Part shown: positions 39,256 to 47,775 of the stretch, piece by piece
Position numbering within the stretch: the first letter of the stretch is position 1
Layout of the letters: every line of letters begins with the position of its first letter
Assembly: GCF_000620665.1 (NCBI RefSeq)
Contig: NZ_JIAU01000006.1
Coordinates: 62,001-126,000, forward strand
DNA length: 64,000 nucleotides
Direction of reading: 5' to 3'
Origin: Sphingomonas sp. URHD0057
GTDB taxonomy: Bacteria; Pseudomonadota; Alphaproteobacteria; Sphingomonadales; Sphingomonadaceae
Position numbers and translations under genes: made by a program
Notes under the pieces: model-generated
What the model was told of the DNA's origin: nothing
What the model saw: the letters and a program-made list of their open reading frames with translations, nothing else
Databases searched by the model: none

Positions 39256-39909
39256 ATGAGCGTGGCCGGCGACCGGCCGCGCGTGTTGATCACCGGTGCC
39301 GGAGACGGCGCCGGCTTCGCGTGCGCCTGCGCGTTTGCGGAGCGGGGCGCGGAAGTGATCCTGTGCGACATCGACGGCGTGGCGCTGACGCGCGCGAACG
39401 ACTTGGTAGATGGCTTTGCGCGCTACTGCGACGTCGTCTCGGAGGCGAGCATCGCCGTGTTCGCCGCGGAAATCGCGGACACCTTCCCGTCCCTGGATGT
39501 CATCGTCAACGCGGCAGGGCGGGGCTATGTCCGCTCGCTCGGCATGATGCGCGTGAGCCAAGCCCTTCTGCCGCTCGTCCGCCGCGCTCGTGGGCGCCGT
39601 TTCATCCTCAACGTCGCGCCTGCGGGCGGCTTCGCCCTGAAGGAGTCGATGTTCCCATATGCAGGCTCCCGCGAAGGCTTCCAGCGGCTGTCCGACGCGT
39701 TGTCCGACCAGGTGGTCGGCACCGGCATCTGCGTTCTCGCCGTAACTCCGAGGCGGCGGCTCAATGCCCATCCGCCGGCGAGCGATCAGCCCTATTTTCT
39801 TGAACGCGCGGATGACAGCGAATTGGCGGAACGGATCGTTCGCACCGTGGCCGCTTCAAGGCCCGGTTGGCGGCATCATCGAGTGCAGCCATTCAATCGC
39901 CGTGCGTAA
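39256..39909 (+). CDS. Short-chain dehydrogenase/reductase-like protein, catalytically degenerate
   Basis: A 217-residue Rossmann protein with cofactor loop TGAGDGAG (13-20) and NAAG (85-88). Tyr135 is in the usual place, but the Lys four residues later is Arg139 (YAGSR), the catalytic Ser region reads NVAPAGG, and the stretch holding the conserved Asn is shortened. Thus only one of the Asn-Ser-Tyr-Lys tetrad remains. It may be a binding protein or a decayed enzyme. Divergent from tetR, so it is the likely target of that regulator. Confidence 0.75.
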   Translation: MSVAGDRPRVLITGAGDGAGFACACAFAERGAEVILCDIDGVALTRANDLVDGFARYCDVVSEASIAVFAAEIADTFPSLDVIVNAAGRGYVRSLGMMRVSQALLPLVRRARGRRFILNVAPAGGFALKESMFPYAGSREGFQRLSDALSDQVVGTGICVLAVTPRRRLNAHPPASDQPYFLERADDSELAERIVRTVAASRPGWRHHRVQPFNRRA

Positions 39910-40081
39910 GACACGTTTGCGACCCGCGAGCTTTACCGGGAAGTCGGCGTGCCGACACTTCGAAGGTTATTTCTCCCGAAACGACACAATCTCCACGATT
40001 TAATCCGCCAATTCCTTGACTTCTTCGGTTTGCCGGTCAGCATCGCGACTCTTGCTCGGGCAAGGTAACGGAGGGAAATCA

Positions 40082-41287
40082 ATGGGTTTGCGTAAACTTG
40101 GGGCACTTGTGCTCGGACTCGCACTGGGCCTCATCGGCACCAGTCCGGCCACGGCGGCCAGCAACGTCGCCATCGAACGGAGCGGTAATACATTTCACAA
40201 GGCGGCGTGTGCGCACGGGCAACCGTTCGGAAGGGCGCGCTGCTTCGCTCATGTCGTCACCGACTCGGCGGGTCGCACCAAGACCTTCCAGCCGACCGGA
40301 CGACCGAACTTCAATTTCACCGGTTACACCCCGGCGGACCTGCGCGCCGCCTACAAGCTCACCGGCAGCGGCAGCTCCGGTTACACGGTCGCGATCGTGG
40401 ACGCTTACGGCTATCCGAATGCGGAAGCGGACCTCGCGGTATATCGCGCTAAGTACGGGCTGACTCCCTGCACGACCGCCAACGGCTGCTTCAAGAAGGT
40501 CAACCAGAGCGGCGTCGAGGGCAATTACCCGGCGACCGACGTGGGTTGGGACCAGGAGCAGGCGCTCGATCTCGACATGGTGAGCGCGGCTTGCCCGAAC
40601 TGCCGCATCCTTCTCGTTCAGGGGACGGACGCATTGGTTCAAAATCTTGCGGCCGCGGTCAACACCGCTGCCGGGCTGGGCGCGAATGCGATCTCCAACA
40701 GCTACGGCCTCGCGGAAAGCAGCGGCCTCAGCAGCTATGACAGCGCCTATCATCATCCGGGGCTGGCGGTGACCGTAAGCACCGGTGACTCCGGCTACGG
40801 CGTGCAATTCCCGGCCAATTCCGCCTGGGTTACGGCCGTCGGTGGAACCAGCCTCAGCAAAGCCTCGAATACCCGCGGCTGGAGCGAGACCGCATGGAGC
40901 GGAGCCGGCAGTGGCTGCAGCGCGATCACTAGCAAGCCGACCTGGCAGACCGACGCGCTGTGCGCTCGTCGCACGGTTGCCGACGTCTCCGCGGTTGCGG
41001 ACCCGAACACCGGCGCTTCGGTATACGGACCGACCTCGTCAACCGCGAGCGGCTGGATGATTATCGGCGGAACCAGCCTGTCGGCACCGTTCATCGCCGG
41101 TGTCTACGGCGTCAATGGCGGTACCGCGAACTCCGGATCGGACCCGTACGCTCACTTGGGCGCACTGTTCGACGTGACCAGCGGGAGCAATGGTCGCAAC
41201 TGCGGCAAGACCTACTTCTGCACCGCGGGCGTGGGCTATGACGGCCCGACCGGCCTCGGAACGCCGAACGGCTCAGCGGCCTTCTAA
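40082..41287 (+). CDS. Sedolisin-like S53 family serine-carboxyl peptidase, secreted
   Basis: A 401-residue protein with signal peptide (cleavage near TAASN) and a GGAGGG ribosome site. Sedolisin residues: Glu159 and Asp163 in the E-x3-D pattern (QEQALD), Asp236 in STGDSG, and catalytic Ser332 in GGTSLSAP. The propeptide region is only about 65 residues, far shorter than the usual S53 prodomain. Several Cys pairs suggest disulfides. It is likely an extracellular or periplasmic peptidase. A strong intrinsic terminator follows. Confidence 0.83.
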   Translation: MGLRKLGALVLGLALGLIGTSPATAASNVAIERSGNTFHKAACAHGQPFGRARCFAHVVTDSAGRTKTFQPTGRPNFNFTGYTPADLRAAYKLTGSGSSGYTVAIVDAYGYPNAEADLAVYRAKYGLTPCTTANGCFKKVNQSGVEGNYPATDVGWDQEQALDLDMVSAACPNCRILLVQGTDALVQNLAAAVNTAAGLGANAISNSYGLAESSGLSSYDSAYHHPGLAVTVSTGDSGYGVQFPANSAWVTAVGGTSLSKASNTRGWSETAWSGAGSGCSAITSKPTWQTDALCARRTVADVSAVADPNTGASVYGPTSSTASGWMIIGGTSLSAPFIAGVYGVNGGTANSGSDPYAHLGALFDVTSGSNGRNCGKTYFCTAGVGYDGPTGLGTPNGSAAF

Positions 41288-41307
41288 GCGTACGAAAATT
41301 CAACTTT

Positions 41308-41340
41308 GGGGGGCGTCCGTCCGGGCGCCCCCTTTCTTTT
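41308..41340 (+). terminator. Intrinsic terminator after the S53 peptidase gene
   Basis: A 7-bp G/C stem (GGGGGCG/CGCCCCC) with a 10-base loop, followed by TTTCTTTT. It ends at the stop of the convergent GNAT gene. Confidence 0.85.
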
Positions 41341-41878
41341 AAGTCAGCACCTTTTCCATCCGCACCAGCGGCACCCGAACGCCATCGACCGGCGCGCTCA
41401 TCACCGGGTCGACCTGGACGTAGCCGCAGGCCTCGTACAGCGGCACTCCGGCCATCGTCGCCATCATCGTCGCTTTCCCGAAGCCGGCGCGCACTGCCGC
41501 TTCCTCGCACAGCCGCATGACCAATCGCCCGACCCCCTGCCGCGCAAAATCCGGGTCGGTGTACATCGCCCGGATGCGGGCGGCGTCGATCGCCGGGTCG
41601 AGCGCGTCAGGCTCCCGCGAGACCATGCTGTCGTCGCCGCCGTAGAGGGTCGAGCGCCAGCTCCAGCCGCCGCAACCGGCAATCCGGCCCTCGCACTCGA
41701 TCACGAAGTAGGTCCCGTCCTTAATCAGCTGCGTGTCGAGCCCCATTACACTATGGCTCACCCGCACCTGAGCCGAGGTGAGGAAACCGGTCTGCAGCGT
41801 TGCGATGGAACGGCGCATGACCTCGCGCAGCGCGTCGAGGTCATCGAGGCTCGCCAGGCGGTGGGTAAAGCCCGCCAT
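41339..41878 (-). CDS. GNAT-family N-acetyltransferase
   Basis: A 179-residue acetyltransferase. The acetyl-CoA-binding motif A (DPDFARQGVGRLVMRLCEEAA) is present in good form, followed by FGKATMMATMAGVPLYEACGY, the motif B region. ATG 41878 follows the ggt stop by four bases, so the two genes are coupled. The substrate is unknown. Confidence 0.85.
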   Translation of the reverse strand: MAGFTHRLASLDDLDALREVMRRSIATLQTGFLTSAQVRVSHSVMGLDTQLIKDGTYFVIECEGRIAGCGGWSWRSTLYGGDDSMVSREPDALDPAIDAARIRAMYTDPDFARQGVGRLVMRLCEEAAVRAGFGKATMMATMAGVPLYEACGYVQVDPVMSAPVDGVRVPLVRMEKVLT

Positions 41879-41882
41879 CGGC

Positions 41883-43613
41883 TCAATACCCTTCGACGTC
41901 CCCAAGGTTGAGGCGCGGATCGATCGCCCCGTACAGCGTCTGACTGCCCAGCGGCTTCGCCCCGATCGCCGGCGCGCCGACGAGGATCGCGGCGACCTGG
42001 TTGCCGTAGTCGATCGGCACCACCTTGTGGCCCATCGCCTCGAGCCGCGCGACGGTGTCGGCGCTCAGGGCGAAGCGCTCGTAGCCAATCTCGTCGGGCA
42101 GCCATTGGTGATGGACCCGCGGCGCATCGACCGCTTCGGTCACCGTCATCCCGAAGTCGATCATGTTGCTGATCGTCTCGATCACCGCCGACGGGATGCG
42201 GCTCCCGCCCGGGGTCCCGACCACCATCGCCAGCTTGCCGTCTTTGGTGACAATGGTCGGAGTCATCGACGACAACGGCCGCTTGCCCGGCGCGACGGCG
42301 TTGTTGGGACCTTCGACCAGGCCGTACATGTTGGGCGCGCCGGGCTTGGCCGAGAAATCGTCCATCTCGTCGTTGAGCAGGATCCCGGTTCCCGCCGCCG
42401 TGACGTGCGCGCCGAACCAGTCGTTCAGCGTATAGGTCAGCGAGACCGCATTGCCCTGCCGGTCGACGATCGAGAAATGGGTCGTGTTTTGGCCCTCCCC
42501 GCTACCGCCGATTCCGCCGAGGCTCGCCGACGGTGTCGCGCGATTGGGGTCGATGCCTTGGCGAAGCGCGGCGGCGTAACCCTTGTCGATGAAATGGGCG
42601 GTGTCGACGGTGACGAAGCTGGGGTCGCCGAGGTTCAAGTTGCGGTCGTGGTAAGCGCGCCGCATCGCCTCGGTCAGCAGGTGGGTTCCCGCCGCCGAGT
42701 GAAACCCGAGCTCGCCGATCGGATAGCCCTCGAGGATGTTGAGCGTCTCGCACAGCACGACTCCGCCCGAGCTGGGCGGCGGAGCGGAGATCATGTGATA
42801 GCCGCGGTAGTCGCACTCGAGCGGCTTGATCTCACGCGCCTTGTAGGCGGCGAAGTCCCTGGCCGCGAGGATCCCGCCGCCCGCTTTGCTCGCGGCGACG
42901 ATCTTCGCTGCGATCGGCCCTTGGTAGAACGCCGTCGGACCGCCCCTGGCAATCGCCGAGAGCGAACGCGCGAGGTCGGTCTGGACCAGCCGCTGGCCGG
43001 GCTTCCAAGCCTGTCCATGGTTGAGGAAGATCGCGGCGCTTGGGCCGTCCTTGCGGAACTCGTCGGCCGCATCGGCGAGCATGTCCGCGTCGCCCTGGTC
43101 GAGGACGAAACCTACGCGCGCCAGCCGGATCGCATCCGCCATCAGTGCCGCGCGCGGCCGGGTTCCGTAGCGAACCCGCGCGAGCTCGAGCCCGGCGACC
43201 GTTCCGGGCACGCCGACGGCGAGATAGCCGCGGCGGCTGCGCTCGGGCACGGGATTGCCGTTCGCGTCCTGGAACATGGTCGCGGTCGCCTTCGCGGGCG
43301 CCGTCTCGCGGAAATCGACGAAGGCGGTGCGGCCGTCGTGGAAACGGACGGTCATGAACCCGCCGCCGCCGAGATTTCCGGCCTCGGGGAAGGTCACCGC
43401 CAGTGCATATCCCACGGCGACGGCGGCATCGATCGCATTGCCGCCGGCTTTCAAGACGTCGATCCCGGCCTTGGAGGCAAGGCGGTGGGCGCTGACGACC
43501 ATGCCATGCTCGGCGCCGACGGGGGTCGGGGACGCAGCTTCGGCTGCCGCCGGTATGGCAAGCGCGAAGGCGGCAACTCCCGCCAGCATCAAATCAAGTC
43601 GCTCGCCAATCAT
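41883..43613 (-). CDS. ggt: Gamma-glutamyltransferase
   Basis: A 576-residue exported Ntn-hydrolase with signal peptide (cleavage near AAEA). It transfers or hydrolyses the gamma-glutamyl group of glutathione. GGNAIDAAVAVGYALAV, the autoprocessing/catalytic Thr377 in GQNTTHFSIVD, and GTPGGSRIP in the small subunit are all present. ATG 43613 has GAGGTAAAA upstream. It is followed immediately by the GNAT gene. Several GSTs in the window point to active glutathione metabolism. Confidence 0.95.
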   Translation of the reverse strand: MIGERLDLMLAGVAAFALAIPAAAEAASPTPVGAEHGMVVSAHRLASKAGIDVLKAGGNAIDAAVAVGYALAVTFPEAGNLGGGGFMTVRFHDGRTAFVDFRETAPAKATATMFQDANGNPVPERSRRGYLAVGVPGTVAGLELARVRYGTRPRAALMADAIRLARVGFVLDQGDADMLADAADEFRKDGPSAAIFLNHGQAWKPGQRLVQTDLARSLSAIARGGPTAFYQGPIAAKIVAASKAGGGILAARDFAAYKAREIKPLECDYRGYHMISAPPPSSGGVVLCETLNILEGYPIGELGFHSAAGTHLLTEAMRRAYHDRNLNLGDPSFVTVDTAHFIDKGYAAALRQGIDPNRATPSASLGGIGGSGEGQNTTHFSIVDRQGNAVSLTYTLNDWFGAHVTAAGTGILLNDEMDDFSAKPGAPNMYGLVEGPNNAVAPGKRPLSSMTPTIVTKDGKLAMVVGTPGGSRIPSAVIETISNMIDFGMTVTEAVDAPRVHHQWLPDEIGYERFALSADTVARLEAMGHKVVPIDYGNQVAAILVGAPAIGAKPLGSQTLYGAIDPRLNLGDVEGY

Positions 43614-43693
43614 TTTTACCTCGCAAAATCGGGAGCAGACCGTCCGGCCAAACATGATCACCCGTCAAGCGCTCAAACTTGTGATCGAATAGG

Positions 43694-43719
43694 AAAAGGC
43701 CGCCCCTTGCGGAGCGGCC
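43694..43719 (-). terminator. Intrinsic terminator after the TonB receptor gene, GCAA tetraloop
   Basis: Minus-strand stem GGCCGCTCC/GGGGCGGCC (9 bp, one G-U) closed by GCAA, followed by TTTTCC. It lies 26 bases after the stop of the receptor gene and before ggt. Same stem as the terminator near 23160. Confidence 0.86.
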
Positions 43720-43744
43720 CCTTCCCCTTCTCGATCACTCGTTC

Positions 43745-46681
43745 TTAGCCGCGCTGACCCTTTTCCACTGGCGGAGGAGGGGGCGGCGGAGGCGGGGGAG
43801 GCGGCAGCGCCGCGACCGGACAAGCCGCGCCAACGGCGACCATGCTGCCGTCCGCGCAGGTCTGCATTGGCGGCGGCGGCGGCGGCACGAACGCCGGCGG
43901 CGGCGGTGTCGATCCGACGAACGGCGCGAACTTTGCCGCAAGACGGACGTACCACATGCCGCCGTTGATCCCGAATGGGCCGCCGAGGCGCGGATAGATC
44001 TGGCCGAAGTCGGTGGTCCCCGTCAGCGGGAAGACCGGGTTGATGTCCTTCGTGCTCTTGATCTTGTCCGGGTAGGTATTGAACAGGTTGATCGCACCGA
44101 CCGTCACGGTGAAGCGCTGCGCGAACGTATAGCTGAGGTCGACATCGGTCGTGAACTTCGCACCGAACTTTTGCGCTTCGATCCCGACGTTGTCGGCATC
44201 GACAACCGTCGGGTAATCGACGGCATCCATCCACGATCCGTAATAATTCTCGCGTGCGTTCAAGGTCCATGGACCCCGCGCGAAGCTGCCGGACAGGGTT
44301 GCCCGGTGGTTCGGGGCAAGGTGAGCGACGTCGATGATCTGGGCCCTGTTGATCACGAGCGGATCGAAACTGGTGACCTTCGACTTGTTGTAATTGTAGG
44401 CGAGGGTCATCGACAGGTTGCCGTCGAACAGCTCGTGCCGCCAGGTACCGACCACGTCGATACCCTTGGTCGACGTATCGAAACCATTGGTGAAGAAGTT
44501 GACCGCACCTTCGGCGCCGACCGCGGCAAGCGCCGGCTCGAGGAGGATGTCGGCCGCGTGCACCGTAAAGTTCTGCGTGATGCCGATGCGGTCCTTCACC
44601 TTGATGAGGTAGGCATCCGCGGTGAGGGTCAGCGTCGGTGTCGGCTTGATGATGATGCCGGCGCCGTAATTGCGCGATTTCTCCGGCTTCAGAATGTGCG
44701 CGCCGAAATATTGCGCGATCGGGCTATCGACCGGGTATGTGCCCGTCTGCACCTGGACGCCGCTGACGAAGTTGGTCGTCAGGATCTCGTCATGCGACTG
44801 GCCCGGCGACGGTGCGTGGAAGCCAGTACCGATCGTGCCGCGGAGCGAGACCTGCGGAGTGACCTTGTAGAGCGCATTCAGCTTGTAGACGAAGCTGCCG
44901 CCGAATGAATGATAGTGCTCGTACCGTCCCGCGAGGCCCATGCTGAGCGCGTCGGTGATGTCGGCTTCGGCATCGCCGTAAACGCCCCAGCTCCAATCGC
45001 TCCAGCTCCCGGCGGCTTCCGGGCTGGTGCCTCCATAGCCGCTCGCGCCCGGGCCCTTGGCCGCGGTGCAGACCGCGCCAGGTGCGGTGCAGTCGGCGCT
45101 TGTCCCGACCAGCGCGTAAACCCCGGGCGAGACCTGCGTATAGAGGGGGTGCGGCGTCGCATAAGGCCCGGCGCCGTAGGATTGCACGTCGCCCGCGGTC
45201 TGGCCGTAGGTCTCCTTCCGATATTCGGCGCCCCATGCCAGCGTGAGCGGGCTCGCGAGACCGACGTCGATTGGATAGGTCATGTCGAGGTTGGCGTTCT
45301 TCTCCTTCTGGCTGAGCGTGCCGAAGTCGAATTCCGTCTGCGAGTCCGGCCCATAGGTGGGGCTCAGCGAATGGTTCATCGACAGCGCGAGCGTGTTCTT
45401 GGCGAGCGTACCCGACAGGTCCCAGGTCAGTCCCCCGCCAAGCTCCCCTTTCCAGCCGACCGTCCCCCACCGTTCTTTGGTGATTCCGACGAACCGCGGC
45501 AGGAAGCCGGCGGGATAAATGGAGGCGAATAAGAAGGTGTTGCTATCCTGGACAAACCCGCCGGCGGCGCAGGTTGCGCTACTCGCCGGGCACGGGGTCA
45601 GATAATATGGGGTAGAGAAAGCGCTATTCGGACCGAAATGGACGGGATTGCCGTCGACATCCACCGCATCGCCGCCGATCGGCGAGCGGTAATTGAAGCT
45701 TTCGTCCGCCTTGTTGTAGGCGGCCAGGCCGGTCGCGTAGAGCTGGCTGTTCTCGGTGACGTCGATCCCGGCGTTGACCATCCCCTTCCAGCCGTGCGCC
45801 GGCGAAGAGCCCCAGATTTGCACCGGAAGCGGAGCATTCGGCAGCTGGTCGGCAAGCTCTGGATGCTGCTGCGCGAAGATCGCCGCGATCGGACGCTGCC
45901 CGCCGCGGCTGGTGCCGTCGTCCTTATACCATTCGCCGGCGACGTCGATGAACCCCGTCGCGCCGATTCCGACGCCCACATTGCCGGCGACTTGGCGGCT
46001 CCTGCCGCTATCGAGCTTGGTGTGGCCATGATCGAAGGTCTGGCCATAGCGCGCCTGCAGGTCGATCACGTTGCGGTCGTTGCGCATGACGAAATTCATG
46101 ACGCCGGCGATCGCGTCCGAACCATATTGAGCGGTCGCGCCGTCACGCAGCACTTGAAGGTTCTTGATCGCGATCGCGGGGATCGCCGAAATGTCGGGAC
46201 CCTGCGAACCGAACGACAGGCCAGTGTCGCCGCCGGTATAGACCTGGACCAGGGCGGAGCGGTTGAAGCGCTTGCCGTTGATCTGGACCAGCGTTTCATC
46301 GCCGGGCAGGCCGCGCAGCGAGGGCGCGCGAACGAACGTCGAAGCGTCGGAGATTGAGTTCGTCGGGACGTAGAATGACGGCACGATGTTCTTGACCGTA
46401 TCCAGCAGGTTCGCCGTCGGCTGGCTGGTCAGTTCCTGCGAGCTGATGACGTCGATCGGCGAGGCCGAGTTCGTCACCGTGCGGTCGGTACGGCGGGTAC
46501 CGGTGATGACAATTTCCTCAGTTCGCACCGGAACGGCTTGCGGCGCGGGCGCAGGCGCCGGCTGGACATCCGGAGCCGCGGGCGCATCCTGCGCGGCGGC
46601 CGGAGTGGCGATGATCAGCGATGCGAGAGAAGCGGTCGAGACGAGAAGCGACCGGCGGAAGTGCGTCCGAGCGTTGGTCAT
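43745..46681 (-). CDS. TonB-dependent outer-membrane receptor with proline-rich, Cys-containing C-terminal tail
   Basis: A 978-residue receptor. Signal peptide ends near PAAAQD, then a Pro/Ala-rich stretch, the TonB-box-like EEIVITGTRR (55-64), a plug domain, and a 22-strand barrel. The substrate is not evident; no B12 or other riboswitch was seen upstream. The barrel ends near AAKFAPFVG, and a tail of about 65 residues follows: two proline runs on either side of QTCADGSMVAVGAACP. Ribosome site GGGGGG precedes ATG 46681. Apparently monocistronic, with its own terminator. Confidence 0.93.
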   Translation of the reverse strand: MTNARTHFRRSLLVSTASLASLIIATPAAAQDAPAAPDVQPAPAPAPQAVPVRTEEIVITGTRRTDRTVTNSASPIDVISSQELTSQPTANLLDTVKNIVPSFYVPTNSISDASTFVRAPSLRGLPGDETLVQINGKRFNRSALVQVYTGGDTGLSFGSQGPDISAIPAIAIKNLQVLRDGATAQYGSDAIAGVMNFVMRNDRNVIDLQARYGQTFDHGHTKLDSGRSRQVAGNVGVGIGATGFIDVAGEWYKDDGTSRGGQRPIAAIFAQQHPELADQLPNAPLPVQIWGSSPAHGWKGMVNAGIDVTENSQLYATGLAAYNKADESFNYRSPIGGDAVDVDGNPVHFGPNSAFSTPYYLTPCPASSATCAAGGFVQDSNTFLFASIYPAGFLPRFVGITKERWGTVGWKGELGGGLTWDLSGTLAKNTLALSMNHSLSPTYGPDSQTEFDFGTLSQKEKNANLDMTYPIDVGLASPLTLAWGAEYRKETYGQTAGDVQSYGAGPYATPHPLYTQVSPGVYALVGTSADCTAPGAVCTAAKGPGASGYGGTSPEAAGSWSDWSWGVYGDAEADITDALSMGLAGRYEHYHSFGGSFVYKLNALYKVTPQVSLRGTIGTGFHAPSPGQSHDEILTTNFVSGVQVQTGTYPVDSPIAQYFGAHILKPEKSRNYGAGIIIKPTPTLTLTADAYLIKVKDRIGITQNFTVHAADILLEPALAAVGAEGAVNFFTNGFDTSTKGIDVVGTWRHELFDGNLSMTLAYNYNKSKVTSFDPLVINRAQIIDVAHLAPNHRATLSGSFARGPWTLNARENYYGSWMDAVDYPTVVDADNVGIEAQKFGAKFTTDVDLSYTFAQRFTVTVGAINLFNTYPDKIKSTKDINPVFPLTGTTDFGQIYPRLGGPFGINGGMWYVRLAAKFAPFVGSTPPPPAFVPPPPPPMQTCADGSMVAVGAACPVAALPPPPPPPPPPPPVEKGQRG

Positions 46682-46857
46682 AGGAAGTCCCCCCAAAAGA
46701 CCTCGCAACGCCTTTTTTGCGCTGCAACAACAGCATGATTGATAGCCGTTACAAGTCAACAGCGCTGTGCATCCGCCGGCATATGTGACGGGTCCGTGAC
46801 AAAATCATCACACGAACCAAAGACAATGGCCCCAGCGCGACCACATCGCCGGAGATG

Positions 46858-46893
46858 AAAAAAGGGCCGGAGTTTCCTCCGGCCCTTCGTTTT
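46858..46893 (-). terminator. Intrinsic terminator after the Bax-inhibitor-1-like gene, GAAA tetraloop
   Basis: Perfect 11-bp stem AAGGGCCGGAG/CTCCGGCCCTT; on the minus strand the loop is GAAA and the tail TTTTTT. T runs on both sides make it potentially bidirectional, but no gene on the plus strand reads into it. Confidence 0.92.
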
Positions 46894-46909
46894 TCGGCTG
46901 CTCGAGCGT

Positions 46910-47650
46910 CTAGCGGCGGTCGCCCATGAAGCTGAGCAGGAACTGGAACATGTTGATGAAGTCGAGGTAGAGCGTCAGCGCGCCGAGGATGACGGTCTTC
47001 CCGGCCATCTCCGTGCCCTGCACGTAGAAGTACATGCTCTTGATCCGCTGCGTGTCGTAGGCGGTGAGCGCGGCAAACAGCAGCACGCCGATCGCGCTGA
47101 TCGCCAGCGCCATCGCGCTCGACTGCAGCAACATGTTGAGCAGCATCGCGACCAGCAGGCCGACGACGCCCATGATCAGGAACGTGCCGAGCCCCGAAAG
47201 GTCGCGCTTGGTGGTGTAGCCGTAGAGGCTGAGCCCAAGATAGGCCGCCGTCGTCGCGAAGAAGGTCTGCGCGATCGAGGCCCCGGTATAGGCCAGGAAC
47301 AGCGTCGACATCGACAGCCCCATCAAGCCGGCGAAGGCCCAGAACAGCAGCTGCAGCGTCCCCGTCCGCATCCGCTGCGCGCCGAAGCTCATCGCGAACA
47401 CGATTCCGAGTGGCGACAAGGTCACGATCCAGCCGAGCGGGCTGAGGCCGCGGCCGGTGGCGCTGATCAGCACCTGCCCGGCATAAGGCGCGAACAGCAG
47501 CGCGACGATGCCCGTCAGGAGCACGCCCGACGCCATGTAGTTGTAAACCGAAAGCATGTACGACCGCAGGCCCGCATCGCGGGCGGCGCGTGGAACACCT
47601 ACCGTGGCGGTATTCACGCCGGTCGTTTGCGGGTCTTGCCAATTGGCCAT
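46910..47650 (-). CDS. Bax inhibitor-1/YccA family membrane protein
   Basis: A 246-residue protein with seven hydrophobic helices. The BI-1 signatures SYMLSVYNYMASGVLLTGI near the N-terminus and AYDTQRIKSMY near the C-terminus are visible, the latter carrying the conserved Asp of the putative pH-sensing pair. Family members are calcium-leak or stress-related inner-membrane proteins, and YccA interacts with FtsH. ATG 47650 has GGAG upstream. Divergent from the phosphatase gene. Confidence 0.93.
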   Translation of the reverse strand: MANWQDPQTTGVNTATVGVPRAARDAGLRSYMLSVYNYMASGVLLTGIVALLFAPYAGQVLISATGRGLSPLGWIVTLSPLGIVFAMSFGAQRMRTGTLQLLFWAFAGLMGLSMSTLFLAYTGASIAQTFFATTAAYLGLSLYGYTTKRDLSGLGTFLIMGVVGLLVAMLLNMLLQSSAMALAISAIGVLLFAALTAYDTQRIKSMYFYVQGTEMAGKTVILGALTLYLDFINMFQFLLSFMGDRR

Positions 47651-47775
47651 GTCATCTCCTTTGCCGGGGGCCAAAGTGCCCCTTGCACCCTGAATATATC
47701 GTGGATGCGCCGGTTCACTTCAAGCGAATCCGGCACGCCATTGCTCTTGCTTCGTCTCGGTGCGACAAACGACCC

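Noticed and set aside
46682-46857. Riboswitch upstream of the TonB receptor
   Set aside because: No cobalamin-box or other conserved element was seen in the leader.
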